Positions 12,101-22,545 of a stretch of DNA of 64,000 nt are shown here, piece after piece (positions within the stretch are counted from its first letter, which is position 1; every line of letters begins with the position of its first letter). Both the position numbers and the translations under genes were made by a program. Under the pieces are notes generated by a model. It saw only the letters and a list, made by a program, of their open reading frames with translations. It searched no databases and had not been told where the DNA came from. The DNA is from Dugong dugon (lineage: Eukaryota > Chordata > Mammalia > Sirenia > Dugongidae). The stretch lies in assembly GCA_030035585.1 (NCBI GenBank), contig CM057469.1:14502501-14566500 (forward strand). The letters run 5' to 3'.

Positions 12101-14378
12101 GAACCCAGATGTAAATCCATCCACCTATGGTCACCTGATCTTCAACAAGGGCCCAAAGTCTATCAAATGGGGACAGTCTTTTTAACAAACGGTGCTGGCA
12201 AAACTGGATGTCCATCCACAAAAAAATGAAACAGGACTCATACCTCATGCCATATACAAAAACTAATTCAAAATGGATCAAAGACCTAAATATAAAGCCA
12301 AAAACTATGAAGTTCATACAAGAAAAAATAGGAGCAATGCTACAGGCCCTAATACACAGCATTAACAGGATACAAACCATAACCATCAACACAGAAACCC
12401 CAGAAGATAAGCTAGATAACTGGGATCTTCTAAAAATCAAACACCTATGCTCTTCAAAAGAATTCACAAAAAGAGTAAGAAGAGAACCTACAGACTGGGA
12501 AAAATTTTTTGGACAGTACAAGTCAGACAAAGGTCTAATCTCCATAATCTACAAGAAAATCCAACACCTCTACAACAAAAAGACAAATAATCCTATTAAA
12601 AAATGGGCAAAGGAAATGAACAGGCATTTCACCAAAGAAGACATTCAAGCAGCCAACAGACACATGAGGAAATGCTCGCGATCACTAGCCATTAGAGAAA
12701 TGCAAATTAAAACCACAGTGAGATACCATCTCACCCCGGCATTACTGGCACGAATCAAAAACACTGGAAATAACAAATGTTGGAGGGGCTGCGGGGCGAT
12801 CGGTACTCTTATGCATTGCTGCTGGGAATGCAAAATGATACAACCATTTTGGAAAATGATATGGTGCTTCCTTAGAAAGCTAGAAATAGACAAACTGTTT
12901 GATCCAGCAATCCCACTCCTAGGAATATATCCTAGAGAAATAAGTGTCGTCACTCAAATAGATGTATGCACACCTGTGTTCATGGCAGCATTGTTCACAA
13001 TAGCAAAACGATGGAAACAACCTAGATGCCCATCAACAGATGAATGGATAAACAAACTGTGGTACATACACACAATGGAGTACTATGCAACGAGAAAGAA
13101 CAATGATGAATCTGTGAACCATCTCATAACATGGATGAAACTGGAGGACATTATGCTGAGTGAAATAAGTCAATCACAAAAGGACAAATATTGTATGAGA
13201 CATCTATTGTAAAAACCCATGAAAAACTTCACACACAAAAATTAACAATCTTTGTTGGTTACCAGGGATGGGAGGGCTGGGGTGAACACTAAATAGGCAA
13301 TAGATAAGTGGTATCTTGGGTGAAGAGTGAGACAGTACACAATACTGGGGAAACCAGCACAACTTGTACAAGAAAAGGTCATGGAAGCCCCATAGACACA
13401 TCCAAACTCCCTGAGGGACTGAATTGCTGGGCGGAGGGCTTTGGGGACCATGGTCTCAGGGAACATCTAGCTCAATTGGCATAACACAGTTTATAAAGAC
13501 AATATTCTACATTCTACCTTGGTGAGTAGCATCTGGGGTCTTAAAAGCCTGTGAGCAGCCATCTAAGAAACTCCACTGGTCTCATCCCTTCGGGAGCAAG
13601 GGAGAATGAAGAGAATAGGATACAAGTAAAAAATTAGTCTGAAGGACTAATGGACCACAGCTACCAAGGCCTCCACCAGACTGAGTCTAGTACAGCTAGA
13701 TGGTGCCCAGCTACCACCACTGACTGCTCTGACTGGGATCACAACAGAGGGTTCTGGACAGAGCTGGAGAAGGATGTAGAACAAAATTCTAACTCACAAA
13801 AAAAGACCAGATTTACTTGCCTAAAGGAGACTGGAGAAACCCTGAGAGTATGGCCCCCAGACACCCTTTTAGCTCAGTGGTGAAGTCACTTCCGAGGTTC
13901 ACCGTTCAGCTGGGGAGTGAACAGCCCCATAAAACCAATGGGACTAATGAGGCACAGCAGTCCAGGGACAATGGCCAGAAGGCAGAAGGAGACAGGAAAG
14001 CTGGTGATAGGGAACCCAAGGTTGAGTAAGGATAGTGTTGATGTGTTGTGAGATTGTTAACCATTGTCATAGGGCAACATGTATACTAACTATTTAATGA
14101 GAAACTGTTTTGATCTGTAAACCTTCATCTAAAGTGAGAATAGCAGCACAATTGGAAAAGTGTAATTGATGTCACTGAACTGTGTATGTAGAAATTTTTG
14201 AAATGGTATATCTTAAGGTATGTATATTTTCACCAAAAAAAAAAAAAAAGGTCGAGAAGGGAGAGGGTTGACATGTCGTGGGGTTGTTAACCAATGTCAT
14301 AAAACAATATGTGTACTACTGTTTCATGAGAAGCTATTTGTTCTGTAAACCTTCAGCTGAAGTTCAGTTTTAAAAAAA
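9163..14378 (+). mobile_element. Young-family L1, 5.2 kb, inactive
   Basis: The element is flanked by the direct repeat GTTATCATACC (9152-9162 and 14379-14389) and ends in an A-rich tail. The ORF2 endonuclease part (about 9400-10370) shows ITLNVNGL, CLQETH and SDHN. The reverse transcriptase is in pieces at 10790-11450 and 11464-11706, and the C-terminal part is at 11829-13212. Several frameshifts and stops split ORF2. The RT box is FADG instead of FADD (near 11527), the endonuclease GDFN is EDFN, and the SRIDH-type motif is SSIGH. A 3' UTR of about 1.1 kb follows (13213-14378). It has no complete ORF1, so the insertion is 5'-truncated. It lies in the intron before exon A. Confidence 0.93.
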
Positions 14379-14389
14379 GTTATCATACC

Positions 14390-15070
14390 ATATATTACAT
14401 ATATTGTTTGATAACCTCTGAATCATTTATTTAATCAGTTTTACAGTTAGACATAGAGAATGTTCAACTAATCTCTTAATTTTTGGCATTTGGATTCTTC
14501 CAATTTTTATTATTTCAAAAAAGCAAAAATGCTTATAGATGGCTGAAAACAAAATTAAAATAAAATAAAAAAGTTCAACTATTCTGAAAGAAAGACAAAC
14601 ATTCTTAAAAGGCATAAAAGTTAGCAAAGCCATCTGAAGGTGCACCCAAATTATCAGTTCATGTAACTAGAAATATTCATTGAATAAAAACTTGTCATTT
14701 AGGCTTAATTGCAGTGTTAACCAATTTGTTTTAAACTGAAATGATCTTTGCCAGACTTTCCTGACCTACCTCCAACTCTGGACACATTCCTGGCATCCTT
14801 CCAGTTTACTATTGCCCACTCTTAAAATTTCAGTATGTCTCATTGGTCTAAGCATCAGTCCTTACAGAAAGGAACCAGAGCTTTTTGGAAAAAATGACTG
14901 ATTACAAACCTGAAGTAGGGAGTATAAAAACTGAGCTTGTAACATCTTATTATACAGGAAAGAAATTATTCTATGAAAATTACTGGGATAATATTAAAAA
15001 GATTCCAGAACTAACTTGAAGAGAAGCTCTGACTAAAGAGGCAATGACTGGAGCTTTAAAAGGAGAATAG
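14390..15070. other. Intron sequence, nothing identified
   Basis: The segment between two L1 pieces has no clear repeat or exon. The part at 14870-15060 (gatgactgattacaaacctg region) is less AT-rich and looks vaguely like decayed transcript sequence, but I could not assign it. Confidence 0.4.
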
Positions 15071-15820
15071 ATTGGGGAAATCTAGGTCAATTGGCACAAC
15101 AAAGTTTATTAAGAAAATGTTCTGCATCTCACTTTGGTGAGTGGCATCTGGGGTCTTAAAAGCTTGCGAGTGGCCATCTAAGATGCATCAGTTGGTTTCA
15201 ACTCACCTGGAGCAAAGGAGAATGAAGAACACCAAAGACACAAGGAAATATTAGCCCAAGGACAAAAGGGACACATAAACCAGAGAGTCCATCAGCCTAA
15301 GACCAGAAGAACTAGATGGTGCCCAGCTACCACCAATGACCATCCTGACAGGGAATACAACAGAGACTCTCTGACAGAGCAGGAGAAAAGTGTGATGCAG
15401 AACTCAAATTCACATAAAAAGACCATAATTAATGGTATAACTGAGGCTAGAGGAATCCTCGAAGACATGGCCCTGGACTCTCTGTTAACCCAGAACTAAA
15501 ACCATTCCCAAAGCCAACTCTTCAGATGAAGATTAGACTGGACTGTAAAACATAAAATTATACTCATGAAGAGTGTGCTTCTTAAGCTCAAGCAGATACA
15601 CGAGACTAAATGGGCAGTTCCTGTTTGGAGGCAGGATGAGAAGGCAGAAAGGGACAAGAGCTGGTTGGATGGACGTGGGAAACCTGGGGTGGAAAGGTGG
15701 CGTGTGCTGTCACATTATAGGGATTGCAACTAGTGTCACATAACAATATGTGTATAAATTTTTGTATGAGAAATTAATTTGAGATGTAAACTTTCACCTA
15801 AGGCACAATAAAAATAGATA
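15071..15820 (+). mobile_element. L1 3' UTR fragment, sense
   Basis: The fragment matches the 3' UTR of the 9163 element from 'atctaggtcaattggcacaa' through 'tctggggtcttaaaagcttg' to an 'aggcacaataaaaatag' end. It carries no coding part. It looks like a slightly different subfamily, closer to the antisense piece at 37820-38042. Confidence 0.8.
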
Positions 15821-15829
15821 CAGCTTTAT

Positions 15830-16855
15830 TTATTCTTTTACAGTCTGTTGCATTTTATTTATTTTTCTTGCCTTCTTACACTGTCTAAGATTCCTAGTAT
15901 GATGTTGGATAGGAGTAGTGAAAATAGGACACCTTTGTGTTGTTGCTGACCCTACAGGGAATTATACTACATAATGTTAGTTGTAGTTTTTTATAGACTC
16001 CCTTCATCAGAATGAGGTAGCTCCCATTTATTCCTAGTTTACTAAGAATTTTTGTTGTTTTTTTTAACATGAGTGAATGTTGTATTTTGTCAAATGCTTT
16101 ATCTGTATCAGTTGTTATAATAATGTGGTGTTTCTTCTTTAGAATGTTAAGATAGTGGTTTACATTCATTGACTTTCAAATATTGAAAGAGTCTTGCATT
16201 TTTAGGAAAAATGCCACTTTGTCAATATGTATTCATTTTGCTAAATTTGATTTGTTAATAGATAGAGAATTTTTGTGTCTGTTTATGACATATATTGAGT
16301 TCAAAAGTGTTCCTTCCTCTTCAGTTTTCTAAAAAAGACTGTTAAGAATTCGTGTTATTTCTTTCATAAATGTTTGGTAGAATTCTCCAGTGAAACCATC
16401 TGGGCCCTGAGATATCTTTTTATTTAGGGATTTAACTTTAAATTCAATTTATTTAATGATCATAGAAATAGTCACTTTATTAAATTTGAATGAATTTTGG
16501 TACTTTGTGGTGTTTGGTAGCTTGAGCCATATCATCAGTGATGCTGAATTTATGTGTGTAGAATTATTTGTAGTATTCCCCAATAATTTAAGATCTGAAG
16601 GGTCTACAGTGATATCCTTTCTTTCCTTCCTGATTTTGGTAATTTGAGTTTTCTCTTTTTCTTTTGGTAGTGTTACTAGAAGTTTGTCAATTTTATTGAT
16701 CTTTTCAAAGAACAAGCTTTTAATTTCAATGATTTTCTCTATTTTTTTTTATTTTATTGATTTCTAATATTGTCTTTTTTATTTCATTACTTCTGTTTGA
16801 TTTGGTTTAATTATGTTCTTCTAGATTCATGAAATGGAAGCTTAAATTATTTATA
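15830..16855 (-). mobile_element. Old L1 ORF2 fragment, antisense
   Basis: The minus strand reads decayed L1 reverse transcriptase: frame 15894-16169 has HIIITTDTDKAFDKIQHS. Frame 16449-16715 continues towards the endonuclease side (FFEKINKIDKLLVTLPKEKE). Confidence 0.75.
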
Positions 16856-17800
16856 TTCTTTTTTGTTTATTGAGATGAAATTCACATAACAAAATTAGTC
16901 ATTCTAAAGTGTGCAATTTAGTGCATTCACATTGATGTGCAACCTCCACTTATCTTTAGTTTCAAACTTTTTCACCACCCCAGAAGAGCCCCCCCAACTC
17001 ATTAAGTAATAACTCCACATTTCTCCCTCACTATCCCCTGGCAACCACTAATCTGCATTCTGTCTCTGTGGATTTTCCTGTTGTGGATTTATCATATAAA
17101 GGGAAACATACAATATGTGACCTTTTGTGTCTGTTTCTTTCACTTACCTTCATGTTTTCAAGATTTGTCCAAGTTGTAGGATTTATCAGTGCTTCATGCC
17201 TTTTTATCACTGAATAATATTCCATTGTATGCATACACCACAGTTGATTTACCCATTTATTCATTTGTTTTTTGATGGACATTTTGGTTGCTTCAACCTT
17301 TTGACTATTATAAATAATGCTAGTATAAAGATTTGTGTACACATTTCTATGTAGACATATGTTTTCATTTCTCTTGACTATATACCTAGGGATGAAATTG
17401 ATGAGTCATATAGTAATTGTATGTTTTACTTTTTGAGGAGCAGCCAAGCTGATTTCTACAGGTATATGCCATTTTACACCTGTAAAATGGTTGAGGGTTC
17501 CAGTTTCTCGACATCCTCATCAACATTTGTTATTATCTGACGTTTTGGTTATAGCCATCCTAGCAGGTGTGAAATAGTATCTTATTGTAATTTTTATTTG
17601 CATTTCCTTAATGACCAATGACGTTGAACATCTTTTCATGTGCTTGTTGAACATTTGTATATCTTCTTTGGAGAAATTTATTTTCAAGCCCTTTAACCAT
17701 TTTTTAATTGGATTGTTTGCCTTTTTATTGTTGAGTTTTAAGGATTCTTTGTATATTTTTGATATTAAGTTGCATGATAATATAATACTGTATTATACAA
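16856..17800 (-). mobile_element. Old L1 3' fragment, antisense
   Basis: A new antisense L1 start is seen: 'tttattgagatgaaattcac' is the 3' UTR and the frame 17031-17342 on the minus strand holds QLWCMHTMEYYSVIKRHEAL, typical of the ORF2 C terminus. It abuts the previous fragment, so two separate insertions or a rearrangement are present. Confidence 0.75.
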
Positions 17801-17893
17801 AATGTATTATGTCCATATATAGACAAGATAGATTTTTGTGTTTCTTTAATTCTCTTTATGATTTAAGTAAAGATAATCCAGTAAATATATACC

Positions 17894-18264
17894 AACCAAA
17901 ACCAAACCTGTTGCCGTCGAGTCAATTCTGACTCATAGCAACCCTATAGGACAGAATAGAACTGCCCCATAGAGTTTCCAAGGCTGTAATCTTTACAGAA
18001 GCAGACTGCCATATCTTTCTCCTGTGGAGCGACTGGTAGGTTCAAACTACTGATCTTTAAATTAGCAGGTAGGCTGTGCCACCAGTCCTCCAAATGTGTA
18101 ATCAAACCAAACTCATTGCTATCAAGTCAATTCAAACTCATAGCAACCCTATAGGACAGAGTAGAACTGCCCCATAGGGTTTCCAAGGAGCAGCTAGTGG
18201 ATTTGAGCTGCTGACCTTTTGGTTGGCAGTCGAGCTCTTAACCACTGCACCACCAGGGCTCCCC
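17894..18264 (-). mobile_element. Two AfroSINEs in tandem, both antisense
   Basis: The first copy (17894-18091) is the longer subtype with 'aaggctgtaatctttacaga'. The second (about 18103-18264) is the shorter subtype. AAATATATACC flanks the pair at 17883-17893 and 18265-18275, and a diverged copy (aaatgtgtaatc) sits between them at about 18092-18103. Confidence 0.9.
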
Positions 18265-18275
18265 AAATATATACC

Positions 18276-18850
18276 TAAGTGAAATTTAATTTTTACCATT
18301 TTAAAATAATTTTTATTTTGATAAAGTCACAATAAAAATTTTTATCTCACTATGCAGTCTGACTTTTGTTTCACCTTACTTAACGAAAAATTACAGTGCC
18401 TGTAAATATTAGGTTTGAGAAATGCCTGATTCCAGAGGGAGAGTAAATGAGTTTAGTTAAATCTTACGTTTCATCATTGTAAGTGATGAAAACAGAAATA
18501 CCAAGTTTCTGAAATTATAGTAAGTTGAAAAGCATTTTGTTACAGCAAAATTTTATCTTACAATTGAGTCTGAGTGAATGCTAATGATATCAAAGTTGGA
18601 GATATCCTATTGAAAATATTGCAGATTTTTGTCAAGGAAAGTATAGAAATTGTTTTTGGCTCATGATTTTTATAGAAAATGAAAATGATCCTAAAGAAAA
18701 GAACAAACTTTCCCAAACATCATGCCTCTCATTTAAATTTGGATTCTTCATAAAAACATAATATTTATTACCAAGGGCTGGGAAAATCAGATCAATTCCC
18801 ACATCTCTGACACCAAATGTGAGGATCAAATAAATGCAGTCTATTATCAG
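18276..18850. other. Intron sequence, nothing identified
   Basis: AT-rich sequence with no clear repeat or exon. Confidence 0.5.
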
Positions 18851-19680
18851 TTCTGTTCCACTATGTTCTGAAGTCAGCTATATATGCACTGCTTCTTCCT
18901 CTTATCCAACCACCTGGGGCTAGGTCAGCTCTCACAAGTTAAAGAATACAGTTCTGCAGACTACCAAGTCTTCCCAAGACCTCAAATGCCAGCCACAAGC
19001 TTGAGAGTCCCCGTGACACTCTCTTCTTACCTACTGGCTACAAAGTTGGGGTTTTCCCACTACCCCTTCAGGATGACAGTCATAAGCTCAGGGGTTCCCA
19101 GGGCCTCTCCACTGCTGACATTCTGGCTCCTTCAACTCCCTCAGGTTTGATAATTTGCTAGAATGACTCATAGAACTCAGGAAAGTGCTATACTTACAAC
19201 TATAGCTTTATTATAGCAAAGAGGACACAAATGAAGAGGTGTACAGGATGATGTCTAGGAGGATTCCCAAAACTGAGCTTCTTGTGTCCCAAAAAGGGAT
19301 GCATTACCCCTCCTCCCACACACACATATCGATGTCTATCACCAACAAAAAGCCCATGGAGCTTCCACGTCCACAGCCTTTATTGGGGCTTCATAGTATA
19401 GGCATTGTTGATTGAACCATGCCCTCCCCTCTCTGAGGTCAACTGATACCACACAGTGGTATTTCTGGCCTGGCCAACCTCCACCCAAAAGGTACCTCAT
19501 TAGCATAAATTCTCAGGTGTGATCTGGAGGCTTCATCAAAGACACTTCAATCGCTGGGGAAATTCCAAGATTTTGGAGGTTGTAAACTTAGGAACCAAGG
19601 ACAAACACCAAATTCTTTGGGTAAAGTTAAATTCTTTACCCCATACCAAGTGAGCATACTATCTTTCAGAGATTTCTACA
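18850..19680 (-). mobile_element. Probable old LTR, antisense, family unsure
   Basis: The stretch has 'aatttgctagaatgactcat' and 'agaactcaggaaagtgctat' near 19160, 'cctcattagcataaattctc' near 19495 and 'ggaaccaaggacaaacacca' near 19590. This order is shared by a dispersed mammalian LTR of ERV type. The boundaries and family were not resolved and there is no coding part. Confidence 0.45.
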
Positions 19681-20126
19681 ATGATGGGTGGATTTTATAT
19701 CCTTCGGAAGTACTTCACCAGAGTTAAAAAGAATTTTATCTTCAGTGCCAATTCTGACATGAAGCTTAAAAGTATGTTCTACTTTACCTCACCTCTATAC
19801 TCGACCTTGGCTCCAGACACACCACATACCTGCTCATGTACTGAGTTCCTGGATGAAGCACAATGGAATTTTTTTTTTCCATTTTATTCTAAGAAGTGCA
19901 ATTGTAGTATTTAGAATTTTTTAAAATAATTATATGTGTATTATAGCTAAGTTTAATAAGTCAGTTTTTACTGTTCCTTGCAAATTGCCACTTGTATAGA
20001 GAATCTTCAAGCTTTGGCGTGAGTGACCTCTCCTAAAATCCTTTGATAATAACAATATAAAATAAAATAATAAATAAATAATTGTACTATAGTTAATGGT
20101 TTAAAAACCATTTTGGATTTTTTCAG

Positions 20127-20342
20127 ATTCCAGGAAGAAAAGGAAAAGTAGATGTTTGTGTTTTAAATCCAAAGTGTATCACTCTTGGTGAACTGTATGG
20201 GCAATTGAATCCTAATACAATGGAGTGGACTGATGGGTTATTATCAGCAACAATTAGAAATTATGTACATTTTAACAGGAAAGGGCGCACAAAGAAAGAC
20301 ATGGATCTTGGATTAAAGTCAAGAATCTCAGATTTATCTAAT
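20127..20342 (+). CDS. DNAH14: Dynein heavy chain exon A (AAA2, Walker A to Walker B segment)
   Basis: This exon is 216 nt, or 72 whole codons, entered and left in phase 0. The acceptor is tttttcag and the donor is gtaagt. The translation starts IPGRKGKVDVCVLNPKCITL and includes GELYGQLNP and EWTDGLLSATIR. In dynein AAA2 this stretch lies after the P-loop: the 'NPK-IT--LYG' strand-turn and the 'WTDG' motif are conserved across axonemal heavy chains. The exon ends with a basic stretch (RKGRTKKD) and SRISDLSN. The AAA2 Walker A motif should be in the preceding exon, which I could not find upstream. Skipping this exon alone would keep the frame. Confidence 0.93.
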
Positions 20343-20660
20343 GTAAGTTTAGTATGTAATGAATATTTTTATTTGACTCGTGGAATATTTAATTGCTTAT
20401 CAAAATACTTGATATTAAGCATCATTAGATATTAATGTAAAAGTAAATTTAAAAATTATTAAGAACAGTTAAAAAACAGAAAAATCAAGGCTATAAAAAG
20501 ACAGAAAATATGCCATTGAGTTTTAAAATAGTAAACAATAGAATGATGTTAAATTTATTTGCTTTTAAATGAACACAGAGTGAACTAGGCATAACTTAAT
20601 TTATATATATCATATATAGGATTGTATGTAGATTAGTGATTCTGTCAGCACCAATACCAA
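20343..20660. other. Start of intron A-B, nothing identified
   Basis: AT-rich intron sequence just after exon A; only the donor site is recognisable. Confidence 0.5.
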
Positions 20661-20665
20661 TATAC

Positions 20666-20836
20666 CAAAAAAAAAAAAAAATCCCACTGCCATCGAGTTG
20701 ATTCCAACTCATAGTGACCCTATAGGACAGAGTAGAACTGCCCCATAGGGTTTCCAAGGAGCAGCTGGTGGATTCAAACTGCTGACATTTTGGTTAGCAG
20801 CCATAGCTCTTAACCACTATGCCACCAGGGTTTCCA
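20666..20836 (-). mobile_element. AfroSINE, antisense
   Basis: A well-preserved copy: an A-run, 'actgccatcgagttgattcc', 'cagagtagaactgccccata', and the tRNA-like head end 'ctcttaaccactatgccacc'. Confidence 0.92.
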
Positions 20837-20849
20837 TAGATACATCAAA

Positions 20850-22430
20850 AATGACAAGCAGAAACTGGCAGAGCCAACTTTGTCAGAACTCTGTAAGCAG
20901 TTAAAGGGTTACAGCAACTAAGAAAATGCTGAATCAAGAAAAAGATGACTTCAAAAGGGTAGGAAAGCTTTGGTTTTCTATGTATCTGTGCCTCACCCCA
21001 TCCCCGGCTTGGTGACTATCTTAAAGCAATACTAGCCCATATTTCTGCAGAGGGATCCTGATCGCAAAGCTTCGTAAGTTATTTTGTGTCTCTCTTAACC
21101 TGTCTGGAGACTACCTGAAGGACTGAAGCAAGGCATTTTTTTTCTGTGTGGCCTATCTCAGAGCTCATGAAGGTGGAAAATCATCAGGCAATACCCAGAG
21201 CTGTAACCACCTGTAACCACCTGGAGCTAAAGATTGTGATTAAGTCATACAGTAGGAGCCCAAGGACTGGGAGGAGAAGCCAGGTAAAAGGTTTCTTAAG
21301 GAAGTTCAGGTGCTCAAAACCACTGTGTTATAAGGGGAAAATGAGAAAGCCACATGAATGCCCAGGGCAAGATGCATGCTCAGAAAATACCTGAGAAGGC
21401 ACTATGCTTTTACCTTAGGCTGATCCCTAGCCTCAGTGTAAGCAAGGTTAAGTGTTGAAGTAGTGCCCTGGCACACAGCCAATCTGCAAGAGGTTTCCTT
21501 TGCCACCCAACATTCAAGAAAATCTCTGTAAAAATCTAGCTGAACACAAGCTAAGGAACAGAGACTTCACTGCCGACACATGACCAGGAAGGCATTGTTT
21601 TCAAAAATAGGGGAAATCACTAAACAAATGGACTACTGCAGTATTCAACATTTTAAAAAAACAAACAGAGCAAACCCTGGGGAAAGGGGAGAAATTAAAT
21701 CCCAGAATTATTACATTATAATATTCAAATGTCCAGTTTTCAAAAAAAATCACAAGACATACAAAGAAACAGGAAACAATGGCCTATTAAAAAGAACAAA
21801 ATAAAGTGACAGAAACAGTCCCTGTAGAAGCCCAGATAATGGACTTCCTAAACAAAGACTTTAAAACAGTAGTATTAAATGTGCTCAAAGAGCTAAAGGA
21901 AAAAATGGGCAAAGAACTAAAGGAAATCAGGAAAACAATGCATGAACAAAAAATACCAATAGAGATATAAATTGAAACAAAGAAACAAACAAAAATACCG
22001 AGCTGAAAAGTATAACTGAAGTTAAAAATTCACCAGAAGGATTCAACAGCAGATTTGAGCTGGCAGAAGAGCCAGCAAACTTGAAGATAGAACAATTGAA
22101 CTTTTCCAGTCTGAGAAACAAGAAAAGAATAACAAAGCCTAAGGGATTTGTGGGACACCAGCAATTGGACCAAAACATGCATTATGGGAGCTTCAGAAAG
22201 AGAAGAAACAGAGAAAGGGGCAGAAAGAATATTTAACAAATAATGGCAGAAAATGTCACAAATTTGATGAAAGACATGAATCTACATGTCCAAGAAGCTG
22301 GATAAACTCCAAGTAGGAAACCCAAAGAGATCCACATTGGGACACATTACAATCAAACTCCTGAAAACCAAAGATTTAAAAAAAAAAAAAAGTCTTGTAA
22401 GCAGCAAGAGAGAAGTGAATCATCACATAC
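20850..22430 (+). mobile_element. Old L1 5' part, sense (5' UTR and ORF1 region)
   Basis: The stretch resembles the 5' part of the old L1 at 35523: 'agcagttaaagggttacagc', 'caagaaaaagatgacttcaa', and the ORF1-proximal 'gaaaacaatgcatgaacaaa' near 21930. The frames are broken. It is followed by an AfroSINE piece and the RTE copy. Confidence 0.7.
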
Positions 22431-22545
22431 AAACCAAAACCAAACATGTTGCTGTCAAGTCTATTCCAACTCATAGCAACCCTATAAGGTACAGTAGAAC
22501 TATCCCATAGGATTTCTAAGGCTGTAATCTTTCTCCAGAAGGTAG
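22431..22545 (-). mobile_element. AfroSINE, antisense, truncated
   Basis: The copy runs from 'aaaccaaaaccaaacatgtt' to 'ctgtaatctttctcc' and stops where the RTE sequence starts. The tRNA-like head is missing. Confidence 0.85.

Noticed and set aside
12208-13212. A 334-codon frame as a host gene
   Set aside because: It is the L1 ORF2 C-terminal part; the same text recurs at 40089-40742 and 61365-61742.
14870-15060. A possible processed pseudogene fragment
   Set aside because: The text is less repeat-like than its surroundings but has no A-tail, target duplication or recognisable product; it was left unassigned.
17883-18275. A CRISPR-like direct repeat arrangement
   Set aside because: The repeats are target-site duplications around SINEs in a mammalian intron; there is no array and no cas gene.
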